A stretch of 7,318 nucleotides of DNA from Chryseobacterium sp. UBA6632 (GTDB taxonomy: Bacteria; Bacteroidota; Bacteroidia; Flavobacteriales; Weeksellaceae): positions 1-7,318 of the forward strand of contig DKLU01000257.1 in the NCBI GenBank assembly GCA_002455915.1, written 5' to 3'. Positions 1 through 5,200 of this stretch are shown here, piece after piece. Below the pieces are notes generated by a model that was not told the origin of the DNA, did not search any database, and saw nothing but the letters and a program-made list of their open reading frames with translations. The position numbers were made by a program, and so were the translations under genes. Within the stretch, counting starts at the first letter, position 1; each line of letters opens with the position of its first letter.

Positions 1-1101
1 TCTTCATTTATAGATCTGTCAAATATCAGTTATCCCTTTAGGAGAATTTTTCAGGGTCATGATAATGTGCGTTTTCACATGGGATCTCTAAAAAATATCA
101 ATACAAACGAAAACTACATTGAAACAGAGAAGACAAAATTAGATTATGATTATCTCGTTCTGGCAATGGGGACAGAATCTAACTTTTTCGGAAATAAAAA
201 TATCGAAGAAAACTCTCTGCCAATGAAGACCATTCCTGATGCTTTGGCTTTGAGAAATCATGTATTGCTTACGATAGAGGAATGTGCGGAAAACAACGAA
301 AGTGTCAATATCGTCATTGCCGGTGGAGGACCTACTGGAGTAGAACTTGCGGGAGTCTTTGCTGAAATGAAAAACTATCTTTCAAATAAGGAATATCCTG
401 AGGTCGATCCTACAAAATTAGCCACGATATACCTGATCGAAGGTTCTCCGACTCTGTTGGGACCTATGAGCCAAAAAGCGCAGTCTGAAACACATAAGGT
501 TCTGGAAGATCTTGGAGTACAAATTATTACCAATACGTTGGTCAAAGATTATGTTGACAACAAAGTAATTCTTGGCGATGGTTTCACAATTGAAACAAAG
601 ATCCTGATCTGGACTTCCGGTGTTATTGCTAAACAGGCTCCGGGACTCTCATCTGAAATATTGGGACGAGGACGCCGAATTATGGTTGATGAGGTGAATC
701 AGGTTATCGGAACTAAAAATATTTTTTGTATCGGTGACCAGAGTATCCAAAACCATGATAGTAAATTTGTAAATGGTCATCCTCAGTTGGCACAAGTTGC
801 AATACAACAAGGATTGTTGCTCTCAAAAAATTTGGAAGCGATCAGTCAAAGTAAGACAACTTCTCAATTCCGATACAACGACAAGGGAAGTATGGCTATC
901 ATTTCGAAGTATAAAGCGGTTGTCGATCTACCAAGAGGATTTCTTAAAGGCTTCTTTGCGTGGCTGGTATGGCTATTTATTCATATCATTCCGTTAGTTG
1001 GTTACGGTAATCGTCTGAAATTAGCACTTAATTGGGTAATTAGCTTTACGACAAACAATCCTTCTTTGCGATTGCTGATAAGACATAAATCAAAAGATTA
1101 A
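1..1101 (+). CDS. Type II NADH:quinone oxidoreductase (NDH-2), 5'-truncated by window edge
   Basis: The reading frame is open from base 1, so the true start lies outside the window; 366 residues are visible. The family normally has about 420-450, so roughly 60-75 N-terminal residues, including the first FAD-binding GxGxxG, are missing. NDH-2 is a single-subunit, non-proton-pumping FAD enzyme on the inner membrane face that passes electrons from NADH to quinone. Visible residues, counted from the window start: an ATG-type flavin motif (AMGTES, 55-60); a second Rossmann motif GGGPTGVELAG (108-118) for NADH, with an acidic residue ending the next strand (E147); and the flavin-binding IGD near 244-246, followed by the quinone-site-like stretch HPQLAQVAIQQG (260-271). 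The C-terminus (about 314-362) is hydrophobic and aromatic with basic residues, as expected of the membrane-anchoring helices. The gene ends in TAA with no obvious T-rich terminator. Family assignment is firm; the particular quinone is unknown. Confidence 0.93.
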   Translation, partial: SSFIDLSNISYPFRRIFQGHDNVRFHMGSLKNINTNENYIETEKTKLDYDYLVLAMGTESNFFGNKNIEENSLPMKTIPDALALRNHVLLTIEECAENNESVNIVIAGGGPTGVELAGVFAEMKNYLSNKEYPEVDPTKLATIYLIEGSPTLLGPMSQKAQSETHKVLEDLGVQIITNTLVKDYVDNKVILGDGFTIETKILIWTSGVIAKQAPGLSSEILGRGRRIMVDEVNQVIGTKNIFCIGDQSIQNHDSKFVNGHPQLAQVAIQQGLLLSKNLEAISQSKTTSQFRYNDKGSMAIISKYKAVVDLPRGFLKGFFAWLVWLFIHIIPLVGYGNRLKLALNWVISFTTNNPSLRLLIRHKSKD

Positions 1102-1131
1102 TCTTTAAAAACTATCAACATTTAGTTTTAA

Positions 1132-1163
1132 GTTGTGATGTTGATGAGTATCAACCACACAAC
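1132..1163. other. Imperfect hairpin after the NDH-2 gene
   Basis: Arms 1132-1145 and 1150-1163 pair over 14 positions with two mismatches around a 4-nt loop. The left arm can also pair with an upstream ATCAACAT (1114-1121 with 1138-1145), so two alternative stems are possible. No T-run follows on the + strand, so this is not a standard intrinsic terminator. It may still end or stabilise the NDH-2 transcript. Function is not established. Confidence 0.4.
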
Positions 1164-1333
1164 AGGTATCGATTCGACCCAAAAAATTGTGTAGTATTTT
1201 TGGCGATCATACCGTGCAAAATAGGTCATTGCAATATTCGCATCTACCAAAATAAGATTCACCAATACCTTATTTTCATATTGTGTTCTCTTAAAGAAAT
1301 CTAAGATAAAAAAAGAAGAAAAAAAGTGTATAG

Positions 1334-1438
1334 ATAACAATTACAGCGTTGGAGTATGATACCATCGATATCGATTTTTTCAGTCCGGCAAGAAAAGATT
1401 GGATAGAGGGAAAGGATAATTATTATGAAAAGAAATAG
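1334..1438 (+). pseudogene. C-terminal relic of a probable cupin-domain protein
   Basis: After an in-frame stop at 1331-1333, a frame of 34 codons runs to TAG at 1436-1438. Its peptide contains TALEYDTIDIDFFSPARKDW near its middle. This matches the way many small cupins (KdgF-like) end: an 'ALEDT..(I/V)DVFSPxRxDW' strand followed by a short tail. No start codon, no metal-binding HxH(x)nE motif and no earlier cupin strands are found upstream in any frame, so only the tail survives. The call rests on remembered family patterns over a short stretch. An unrelated short peptide remains possible. Confidence 0.45.
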
Positions 1439-1482
1439 GTTTATCTAAAAGTTTAAAAATCCAACCTTACCCCTTTATTATT

Positions 1483-1623
1483 ATGAAAAAATCAATTTTT
1501 AATCTGTCTCTTTTTGCTTTGTTTTCTTCCGTTTCGGGTATTGCACAACAGCCTATTAAAAGTCAAAAAAAATCTCAGAAAGAAAGAATTTGGCATTATT
1601 CTACGATTGATGCTATTAATTAG
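1483..1623 (+). pseudogene. N-terminal relic of a probable secreted alpha-acetolactate decarboxylase
   Basis: A 46-codon frame starts with a good signal peptide: MKK, then a hydrophobic core (about residues 5-19), with likely cleavage near SGIA/QQ. After a lysine-rich linker it reads IWHYSTIDAIN and then stops at TAG. The (I/Y)xxYSTIDAL motif is the characteristic start of mature alpha-acetolactate decarboxylase (ALDC, BudA/AlsD), which converts acetolactate to acetoin and is about 240-280 aa. The following residues expected in the family (a GxxDGxxT segment, then GDFGLGTF) and the zinc-binding histidines are absent in all three forward frames, so the gene is cut short. What follows (about 1624-1700) is full of stops in this frame. 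A short expressed secreted peptide cannot be excluded. Confidence 0.5.
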
Positions 1624-1823
1624 GGCTTGATAAACTAATTCCTTTAGAGTTAGTTTCAGGAGGTTTAAAAAAAAGTTGATTACAATATAAAAACCAACAA
1701 CTCCTCTTTTGATAAAATCTTGAAGTCTTAGATAAATTTACTGATTCGTGTGATAGGGATTTCATACTTTTGTTACTGACAATTCATAATGGATTTTTAG
1801 TTATCAACTTAAAAATAAAAGGA

Positions 1824-1857
1824 AAGAAAGGTTTAAATTAATGTTTAAACCTTTCTT
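1824..1857 (-). terminator. Intrinsic terminator of the TetR-nitroreductase-SDR cassette
   Basis: A perfect 14-bp inverted repeat (1824-1837 with 1844-1857) with a 6-nt loop lies 17 bp beyond the SDR stop codon. Read on the minus strand, it is followed by a T-rich tract (complement of 1811-1823). The stem is AT-rich but long, and its position is right for the end of the minus-strand genes. Confidence 0.85.
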
Positions 1858-1874
1858 ATTATATCAATTCAGCA

Positions 1875-2651
1875 TTATTGTACAACAGGAAAAAGGCCTC
1901 CGTCCACATAGTAATTTGAACCTGTGACATAACTTGCAGCGTCTGACACTAAAAATGAAACTACATTTGCTACTTCATCTGTAGAAGCCATTCTTCCCAT
2001 TGGAATACCTCCAGCAGATTCGATAAATTCTTTTGTTGTTTGCTGCACTGAGATGTTACTTTCTTTAGCTTTATTTTCAATAAACAGCTCTGTCATTTCT
2101 GTATTGATTATTCCTGGAGAAACTAAATTAACACGCACACCACTGGAAGCTAATTCATTAGCTAAACCTTTACTATAAGTGTTTAATGCAGATTTTACTG
2201 TAGCATAGGTCAAATTGAACTGATGAAATGGCTTATATGCTGATACAGTTGTAATATGGATGACAACACCACTTTTTTGTGCGACCATGCTTGGGATAAA
2301 AGCTCGGTCTACACGAATACAGGACAATACATTAAAATTAAATTCATTCATCCATTGCTCATCCGTTGGTGTTTGATAACCACCTCCGGGACCAGTTAGG
2401 CCTCCAGCATTATTGATCAGTATATCAATTTTACCATATTTTCTAATTATCTTTTCTGCTAACGTGTCGACAGATTCCGCATTGGTAACGTTACTTTTTA
2501 TAAATTCATGATCAGGTAGTTCAGGTTCATTTCTAGCTGTGACGATCACAGTTGCTCCTTGAGCACTTAATTGATCGGCGATAGCCTTGCCTATTCCTTT
2601 GGTCCCACCCGTAACAAGGGCAATCTTACCAGTTAATTTTTGATTTGACAT
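1875..2651 (-). CDS. Short-chain dehydrogenase/reductase (SDR), TetR cassette
   Basis: A 258-aa classical SDR, close to the usual 250 aa, predicted to be a cytosolic NAD(P)H-dependent oxidoreductase acting on a carbonyl or alcohol. The nucleotide-binding TGGTKGIG is at 14-21 and NNAG at 80-83. The active-site set is complete: N107, S137, Y149 and K153 (YATVK). The C-terminus carries the usual YVTG...VDGG (241-252). An Arg (R40) after the second strand suggests NADP(H) preference. The substrate cannot be told from sequence; FabG-like and glucose-dehydrogenase-like SDRs share these features. The start is ATG with no clear ribosome site, normal for Bacteroidota. It lies 45 bp downstream of the nitroreductase gene on the same strand, and the gap carries a copy of the putative TetR operator ending about 12 nt before the start codon. 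It may thus be co-transcribed with its neighbours or have its own regulated promoter. Confidence 0.93.
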   Translation of the reverse strand: MSNQKLTGKIALVTGGTKGIGKAIADQLSAQGATVIVTARNEPELPDHEFIKSNVTNAESVDTLAEKIIRKYGKIDILINNAGGLTGPGGGYQTPTDEQWMNEFNFNVLSCIRVDRAFIPSMVAQKSGVVIHITTVSAYKPFHQFNLTYATVKSALNTYSKGLANELASSGVRVNLVSPGIINTEMTELFIENKAKESNISVQQTTKEFIESAGGIPMGRMASTDEVANVVSFLVSDAASYVTGSNYYVDGGLFPVVQ

Positions 2652-2660
2652 GTAATGAAA

Positions 2661-2684
2661 ATTTTAAAATGATTGTTTCAGATT
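2661..2684. promoter_or_regulatory. Putative TetR operator, copy 1 (before SDR)
   Basis: The core AAATGATTGTTT (2667-2678) is an imperfect palindrome of form AAAnnATnnTTT, a shape common for TetR operators. All 24 bases are identical to copy 2 before the nitroreductase gene, and the similarity extends to about 39 bp (2661-2699), including an A-rich flank. The core recurs before the tetR gene. No good TAnnTTTG lies between this site and the SDR start. Confidence 0.7.
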
Positions 2685-2696
2685 AAATGAAAAAAA

Positions 2697-3326
2697 TTAT
2701 TTGATGATTGTGGAAAACTCTTCTATGGGAAGACGTACTTTTTTAAGTTTTATATTCCAGTCATTCTCTGAATCTCTGTAACCTAAGGCTAATAACAGAA
2801 CGCTGTTTAAACTTTTTCCGTCCAGACTTAGAGCTTCGTTTACAATTTGGGAATCGAAACCCTCCATTGGTGTGGCATCAACTTTTAATTCAGCAGCTGC
2901 AATTAGTGCAGTACCCAGGCCGATATAAGCTTGCTTTGCAGCCCATATAGCACTTTCTTCTTCAGTCTTATTAAGATGATAAAATTCTAATGCATTTTTG
3001 TAATCTTCCAATTCAGAAATCGGCATATTGCGTACTTTAGCATTCAAATTCATGAATTCTTCAATATATCCTTTTGTCATTTTATGATAGGAAGCAAAAA
3101 CAATCACATGTGAAGCTTCTTCTATCTGCGCATTAAAAGATTCTCCTCTCAATTTTTTTTGAAGTTCCTTGTTTTCAATAATGAAGATCCTATAAGGCTG
3201 CAACCCACCCGAGGAAGCAGACAGATTGATAGCTTCAATGATCTTGTCAATTTTTTCCTGATCTACTTTTTGGTTGCTGAACTTTTTCACGGTATAACGC
3301 CAGTTCAAATTTTCTAATAATTTCAT
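2697..3326 (-). CDS. NfsB-like nitroreductase / NAD(P)H-dependent FMN oxidoreductase
   Basis: A 209-aa nitroreductase-family flavoprotein, slightly shorter than the 217-aa E. coli NfsB, predicted to be a cytosolic FMN-binding dimer that transfers electron pairs from NAD(P)H to nitroaromatics, quinones or similar acceptors. It starts with the family's phosphate-binding pattern WRYTVKKF (R10, K14). FMN contacts follow at SASSGGLQPY (36-45), in place of the more common 'SPSSxNxQPW'. AAKQAYIGLG (129-138) leads into the AAAEL helix, then PMEGFD (153-158), a GYR motif (182-184) and a basic KLKKVRLP (193-200) matching the NfsB C-terminal 'LPKSRLP' region. It lies 56 bp downstream of tetR and 45 bp upstream of the SDR, with operator-like repeats in both gaps. 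Substrate is unknown; a role in detoxifying quinones or nitro compounds is inference from family and context. Confidence 0.92.
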   Translation of the reverse strand: MKLLENLNWRYTVKKFSNQKVDQEKIDKIIEAINLSASSGGLQPYRIFIIENKELQKKLRGESFNAQIEEASHVIVFASYHKMTKGYIEEFMNLNAKVRNMPISELEDYKNALEFYHLNKTEEESAIWAAKQAYIGLGTALIAAAELKVDATPMEGFDSQIVNEALSLDGKSLNSVLLLALGYRDSENDWNIKLKKVRLPIEEFSTIIK

Positions 3327-3345
3327 ATATATAATTTTAATATGT

Positions 3346-3369
3346 ATTTTAAAATGATTGTTTCAGATT
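3346..3369. promoter_or_regulatory. Putative TetR operator, copy 2 (before nitroreductase)
   Basis: Identical over 24 bases to copy 1, with the core AAATGATTGTTT at 3352-3363. Similarity continues through an A-rich flank to about 3385, which includes the tetR stop codon. It lies 20 bp upstream of the nitroreductase ATG, inside the 56-bp tetR-nitroreductase gap. The downstream sequence (3327-3345) is very AT-rich and could contain a weak -7 element, but no exact TAnnTTTG is present. Confidence 0.7.
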
Positions 3370-3382
3370 TTAATAAAAAAAA

Positions 3383-3958
3383 TTAAAGAAGGGTTTTGAT
3401 CAAAAAATCGCCCATCTTTTGGATCTGCTTCTTATCCTTATTTAGAATATACATTTCGTACCAACCAGTAAAACTGTTGACGATATAATGTGCGGTGGCT
3501 TCCATATCCAGGTCATTATGTAGCTGCCCCTCAGCTATTGCTCTTTCTAGCAAACCTCTGACTTGGTTGTAAGAAAATTCAGCATCAGTTTTAAGGATCG
3601 AATGAATCTGTGGATCACGTTCCGCCATCTCGAAAGAAGCTTTGATAGCCATACAGGCAGCAGGTGTCTGGTCTATACTTAACGTAACTACTTTGATCAG
3701 ATCTTTTAGCTGCTCCAGTGCAGATGCCTGCCCCTGCGTCAGTTCAAGAAATCTTTGCTGACGTTGTTCTGTGTATTTCTCCAAGCACCTGATAAATAAT
3801 GTACGTTTGTCCCCAATGGTATTGTATAAGCTACTACTATTTATTCTCATAGCATCCGTCAGGTCACGCATAGATGTAGCCGTGTACCCATTGGTCCAAA
3901 AAACTTCCATAGCTTTATCGATCGCCTGTTCCTCGCTGAATTCTACATTTCTTGCCAT
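3383..3958 (-). CDS. TetR/AcrR-family transcriptional regulator
   Basis: A 191-aa TetR-type regulator of normal length, acting as a dimer whose N-terminal helix-turn-helix binds DNA and whose C-terminal domain senses a ligand. The HTH spans about residues 10-55: AIDKAMEVFWTNGYTATS (12-29), then a recognition region INSSSLYNTIGDKRTLF (39-55), the classic 'xSxxxLYxxFxxKxxL' pattern. The stretch around AACMAIKASFE (100-110) resembles the 'GCLxxNxxxE' segment of TetR subfamilies related to NemR, which includes a cysteine; C102 (and C58) could be reactive, but sensing by cysteine is inference. It is the first gene of the cassette and is preceded by its own copy of the operator, which suggests autorepression. 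The ATG is supported by a TAnnTTTG element only about 8 bp upstream, implying a very short or no leader. Confidence 0.92.
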   Translation of the reverse strand: MARNVEFSEEQAIDKAMEVFWTNGYTATSMRDLTDAMRINSSSLYNTIGDKRTLFIRCLEKYTEQRQQRFLELTQGQASALEQLKDLIKVVTLSIDQTPAACMAIKASFEMAERDPQIHSILKTDAEFSYNQVRGLLERAIAEGQLHNDLDMEATAHYIVNSFTGWYEMYILNKDKKQIQKMGDFLIKTLL

Positions 3959-3966
3959 AACGGTTA

Positions 3967-3974
3967 CAAATATA
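3967..3974 (-). promoter_or_regulatory. tetR promoter -7 element
   Basis: On the minus strand this reads TATATTTG, an exact match to the Bacteroidota -7 consensus TAnnTTTG. It ends 8 nt before the tetR ATG, so the transcript would have almost no 5' leader. No clear -33 TTTG is seen; the operator copy occupies that region instead. Confidence 0.6.
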
Positions 3975-3983
3975 CAACTTATT

Positions 3984-4001
3984 TTGAAATGATTGTTTTA
4001 A
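3984..4001. promoter_or_regulatory. Putative TetR operator, copy 3 (autoregulatory)
   Basis: An 18-bp imperfect palindrome TTGAAATGATTGTTTTAA containing the same 12-bp core as copies 1 and 2 (3987-3998). It lies just upstream of the tetR -7 element and covers the -33 region, the right place for a repressor to block RNA polymerase. Confidence 0.72.
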
Positions 4002-4190
4002 ATAGGTGTTTTGTAAGCAATTTGATCTCAAACTCTGCGTATCTATCTATTTTTAAGTAATTAAAAAATGTAAAAGTATAGTACAGAATAAGCCCAATCA
4101 TTAAGAATTTCTAATAGCACATCTTTTTAGATGCTATAACCAAAAGATCTCCCCTAAACTTTAAAATCGGTTAATTTCGAACTTTAAAAT

Positions 4191-4224
4191 AAAAAACGTC
4201 TCAAATTATTTTGAGACGTTTTTT
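4191..4224 (-). terminator. Intrinsic terminator after the monooxygenase gene
   Basis: A perfect 15-bp inverted repeat (4191-4205 with 4210-4224) with a 4-nt loop. The GC-containing part ACGTCTCAAA is flanked by A6/T6 runs, so it can work in both directions. It starts 2 bp past the minus-strand gene's stop codon at 4227-4229. Upstream, an 11-bp direct repeat AACTTTAAAAT occurs at about 4158-4168 and 4180-4190. The rest of the gap back to tetR (about 4006-4156) holds only a small hairpin at 4115-4136 and nothing else I recognise. Confidence 0.88.
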
Positions 4225-4226
4225 AT

Positions 4227-4535
4227 CTACTTTTTGAATTTTGCAAAAGACTTATAAACCGACGGCTCACGTACGATTTCCATATCTACCAATAGTTGTT
4301 CCCATTCCAGGACGTAAGGTTGTTTAAGGGTTACATTCATAAAGTGGTCGATGTCCTCATTCCAAACTTCATAAACAAGAAATTCTTCTGCCTTCTGAAT
4401 ATTCTGATGAATGGTTGCGTGTACAAAATTTTCCTGCTGGCTTACTGTTTCAAAAAGGTCAGTAAGGGCTTGTTTAAATTGTTCGTGGTTATCCGGTCTT
4501 GCTGTAAATTTAATTGCTAATGTAAACTTTTCCAT
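4227..4535 (-). CDS. Putative quinol monooxygenase, antibiotic biosynthesis monooxygenase (ABM) / YgiN-like family
   Basis: A 102-aa protein of the ABM dimeric alpha/beta-barrel family, at the usual single-domain length. The family pattern is visible: a first strand FTLAIKFTARP (4-14), a helix rich in E, Q and K (17-34), the strand ENFVHATIHQN (35-45), then EEFLVYEVWNEDIDHFMNVTLK (50-71), equivalent to the family's 'F.LYEvW.d.ea...H..' signature, and a last strand after VDMEIV. Relatives such as E. coli YgiN oxidise quinols without a cofactor, and others act on polyketides or heme. Which reaction applies here cannot be read from sequence. It is transcribed divergently from the HxlR regulator, sharing a 139-bp promoter region full of GTAAC boxes, so control by that regulator is likely. 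A clear terminator follows at once, making it a single-gene unit. Confidence 0.85.
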   Translation of the reverse strand: MEKFTLAIKFTARPDNHEQFKQALTDLFETVSQQENFVHATIHQNIQKAEEFLVYEVWNEDIDHFMNVTLKQPYVLEWEQLLVDMEIVREPSVYKSFAKFKK

Positions 4536-4596
4536 TTTTTATAAGGGTTTATAATTGTATTAATCAACGTTTTATAATTCGTCTCATTTTCTTATG

Positions 4597-4604
4597 CAAA
4601 TATA
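4597..4604 (-). promoter_or_regulatory. Monooxygenase promoter -7 element
   Basis: The minus strand reads TATATTTG, matching TAnnTTTG. A GTTAC box (4625-4629 read on the minus strand) lies exactly 20 nt upstream, where the -33 element should be. The predicted leader is about 55 nt. The SDR promoter at 6095-6102 has exactly the same geometry. Confidence 0.68.
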
Positions 4605-4617
4605 CCGACTATTTGTT

Positions 4618-4625
4618 TAAATTTG
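4618..4625 (+). promoter_or_regulatory. hxlR-type gene promoter -7 element
   Basis: TAAATTTG matches TAnnTTTG, and its last base is the first base of the first GTAAC box. The rest of the box array fills the space between this element and the start codon at 4675. A regulator bound there would sit on the transcription start, which suggests autoregulation. No clear -33 TTTG is visible. Confidence 0.5.
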
Positions 4626-4672
4626 TAACGAAGTATCAAAAAGTAACTGTAACGTTTTGGTAACAAAGTAAC
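4625..4672. promoter_or_regulatory. GTAAC box array, divergent monooxygenase/hxlR operator
   Basis: GTAAC occurs at 4625, 4643, 4649, 4660 and 4668, plus the variant GTATC at 4633, all in the same direction, ending 2 bp before the hxlR-type start codon. Taking the first box as 0, the offsets are 0, 8, 18, 24, 35 and 43. The array upstream of the SDR gene at 6123 has boxes or near-boxes at 0, 8, 18, 24 and 43. HxlR proteins are winged-helix dimers that bind short GTAAC/GTTAC-like half sites, so this is the likely binding region of the adjacent regulator. Confidence 0.78.
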
Positions 4673-4674
4673 AA

Positions 4675-5028
4675 ATGACAGACATAAAAACAACAAGCAA
4701 TTCGTGTGACGCGCACGTGAGAGCCGTAAATGACGCAATGTATGTGCTGAGTGGCAAGTGGAAAATTTCAATCTTGGCGTCACTCTGTTTTAACGAAAAA
4801 AGGAGATTCACCGATCTGCTTAATGATGTAAGCGGAATATCCAATAAAATGTTGAGTAAAGAATTGAAAGAATTAGAAATTAATAAACTCGCCCAAAGAA
4901 ATATTCTGAATACCCATCCTGTGAGTGTGTTGTACGAACTGACGCCTCACGGCAAAAAATTGACATCGGTGATTCGGAATCTTTCAGATTGGGGAACAGA
5001 ACATCGAAAAGAAATTACCAAAGATTAA
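4675..5028 (+). CDS. HxlR-family winged-helix transcriptional regulator
   Basis: A 117-aa protein of normal length for the HxlR/YodB/HypR family, DNA-binding dimers that often sense quinones, aldehydes or disulfide stress. The family signature is clear: an N-terminal Cys in SNSCDAHV (C11), then YVLSGKWKISILASL (23-37), matching 'vigGKWk..IL', RRFTDLLNDVSGISNKMLSKELKELE (about 43-68), which is the HTH region, and VLYELTPHGKKL (85-96), the wing. C11 corresponds in position to the conserved redox-active Cys of YodB/HypR; C38 is a second cysteine. It is divergent from the YgiN-like gene and about 170 bp from the convergent SDR. The matching GTAAC arrays upstream of these genes make it the likely controller of both and of itself. 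Whether it represses or activates is not visible. The ATG is the only sensible start that keeps C11. Confidence 0.93.
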   Translation: MTDIKTTSNSCDAHVRAVNDAMYVLSGKWKISILASLCFNEKRRFTDLLNDVSGISNKMLSKELKELEINKLAQRNILNTHPVSVLYELTPHGKKLTSVIRNLSDWGTEHRKEITKD

Positions 5029-5040
5029 AACAGACGAAAA

Positions 5041-5082
5041 AAAGTAAAAATCCCCAACATTTTCTTATTGGGGATCTACTTT
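5041..5082. terminator. Hairpin between convergent hxlR-type and SDR genes
   Basis: The inner stem ATCCCCAA/TTGGGGAT (5050-5057 with 5068-5075) has a 10-nt loop. It is extended by outer arms AAAGTA/TACTTT (5041-5046 with 5077-5082) across a small internal loop. It lies 12 bp after the + strand stop codon, with A-rich sequence before it, so the T-tract is best read on the minus strand. It probably acts as a shared terminator; on the + strand the T-run is weak. The rest of the gap (5083-5200) holds a short palindrome AAACAA-G-TTGTTT near 5103-5115 and nothing else I recognise. Confidence 0.65.
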
Positions 5083-5200
5083 AATGTTGCAAGTTTCGCT
5101 TAAACAAGTTGTTTTAAAAAGCTCCTGTTTTTTTATAATATTCTTTCAAACCGAAAAAGAGCAATATTTGCGCTCCCCATCTTGAATTAATTATAAGGAA

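Larger units (their letters stand above)
1102..1874. other. Long gene-poor stretch with gene relics
   Basis: About 770 bp with no intact gene that I can support. From left to right it holds an imperfect hairpin just after the NDH-2 gene, an unassigned AT-rich segment (about 1164-1330), the tail of a cupin-like gene, the head of an acetolactate-decarboxylase-like gene, a stop-rich stretch (about 1624-1820), and the terminator of the minus-strand cassette. The 70-codon minus-strand frame at 1128-1340 has no recognisable family, no promoter-like element and a low-complexity start, so I do not call it a gene. The two relics are both on the + strand, 44 bp apart, and could be remains of one operon destroyed by deletions. 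Confidence 0.6.

Noticed and set aside
67..69. GTG as the start of the NDH-2 gene
   Set aside because: Upstream residues (SYPFRRIFQGH) fit the family and the frame is open to base 1, so the true start is outside the window.
1128..1340. 70-codon minus-strand open frame after the NDH-2 gene
   Set aside because: No recognisable family, a low-complexity N-terminus, no promoter or terminator of its own, and it lies in a stretch with gene relics on the other strand; most likely chance.
4625..4672. The GTAAC repeats as a CRISPR array or simple tandem repeat
   Set aside because: The units are 5 bp with uneven spacing, lie within promoters and recur with the same offsets at a second promoter; this fits an operator, and no CRISPR-length repeats are present.
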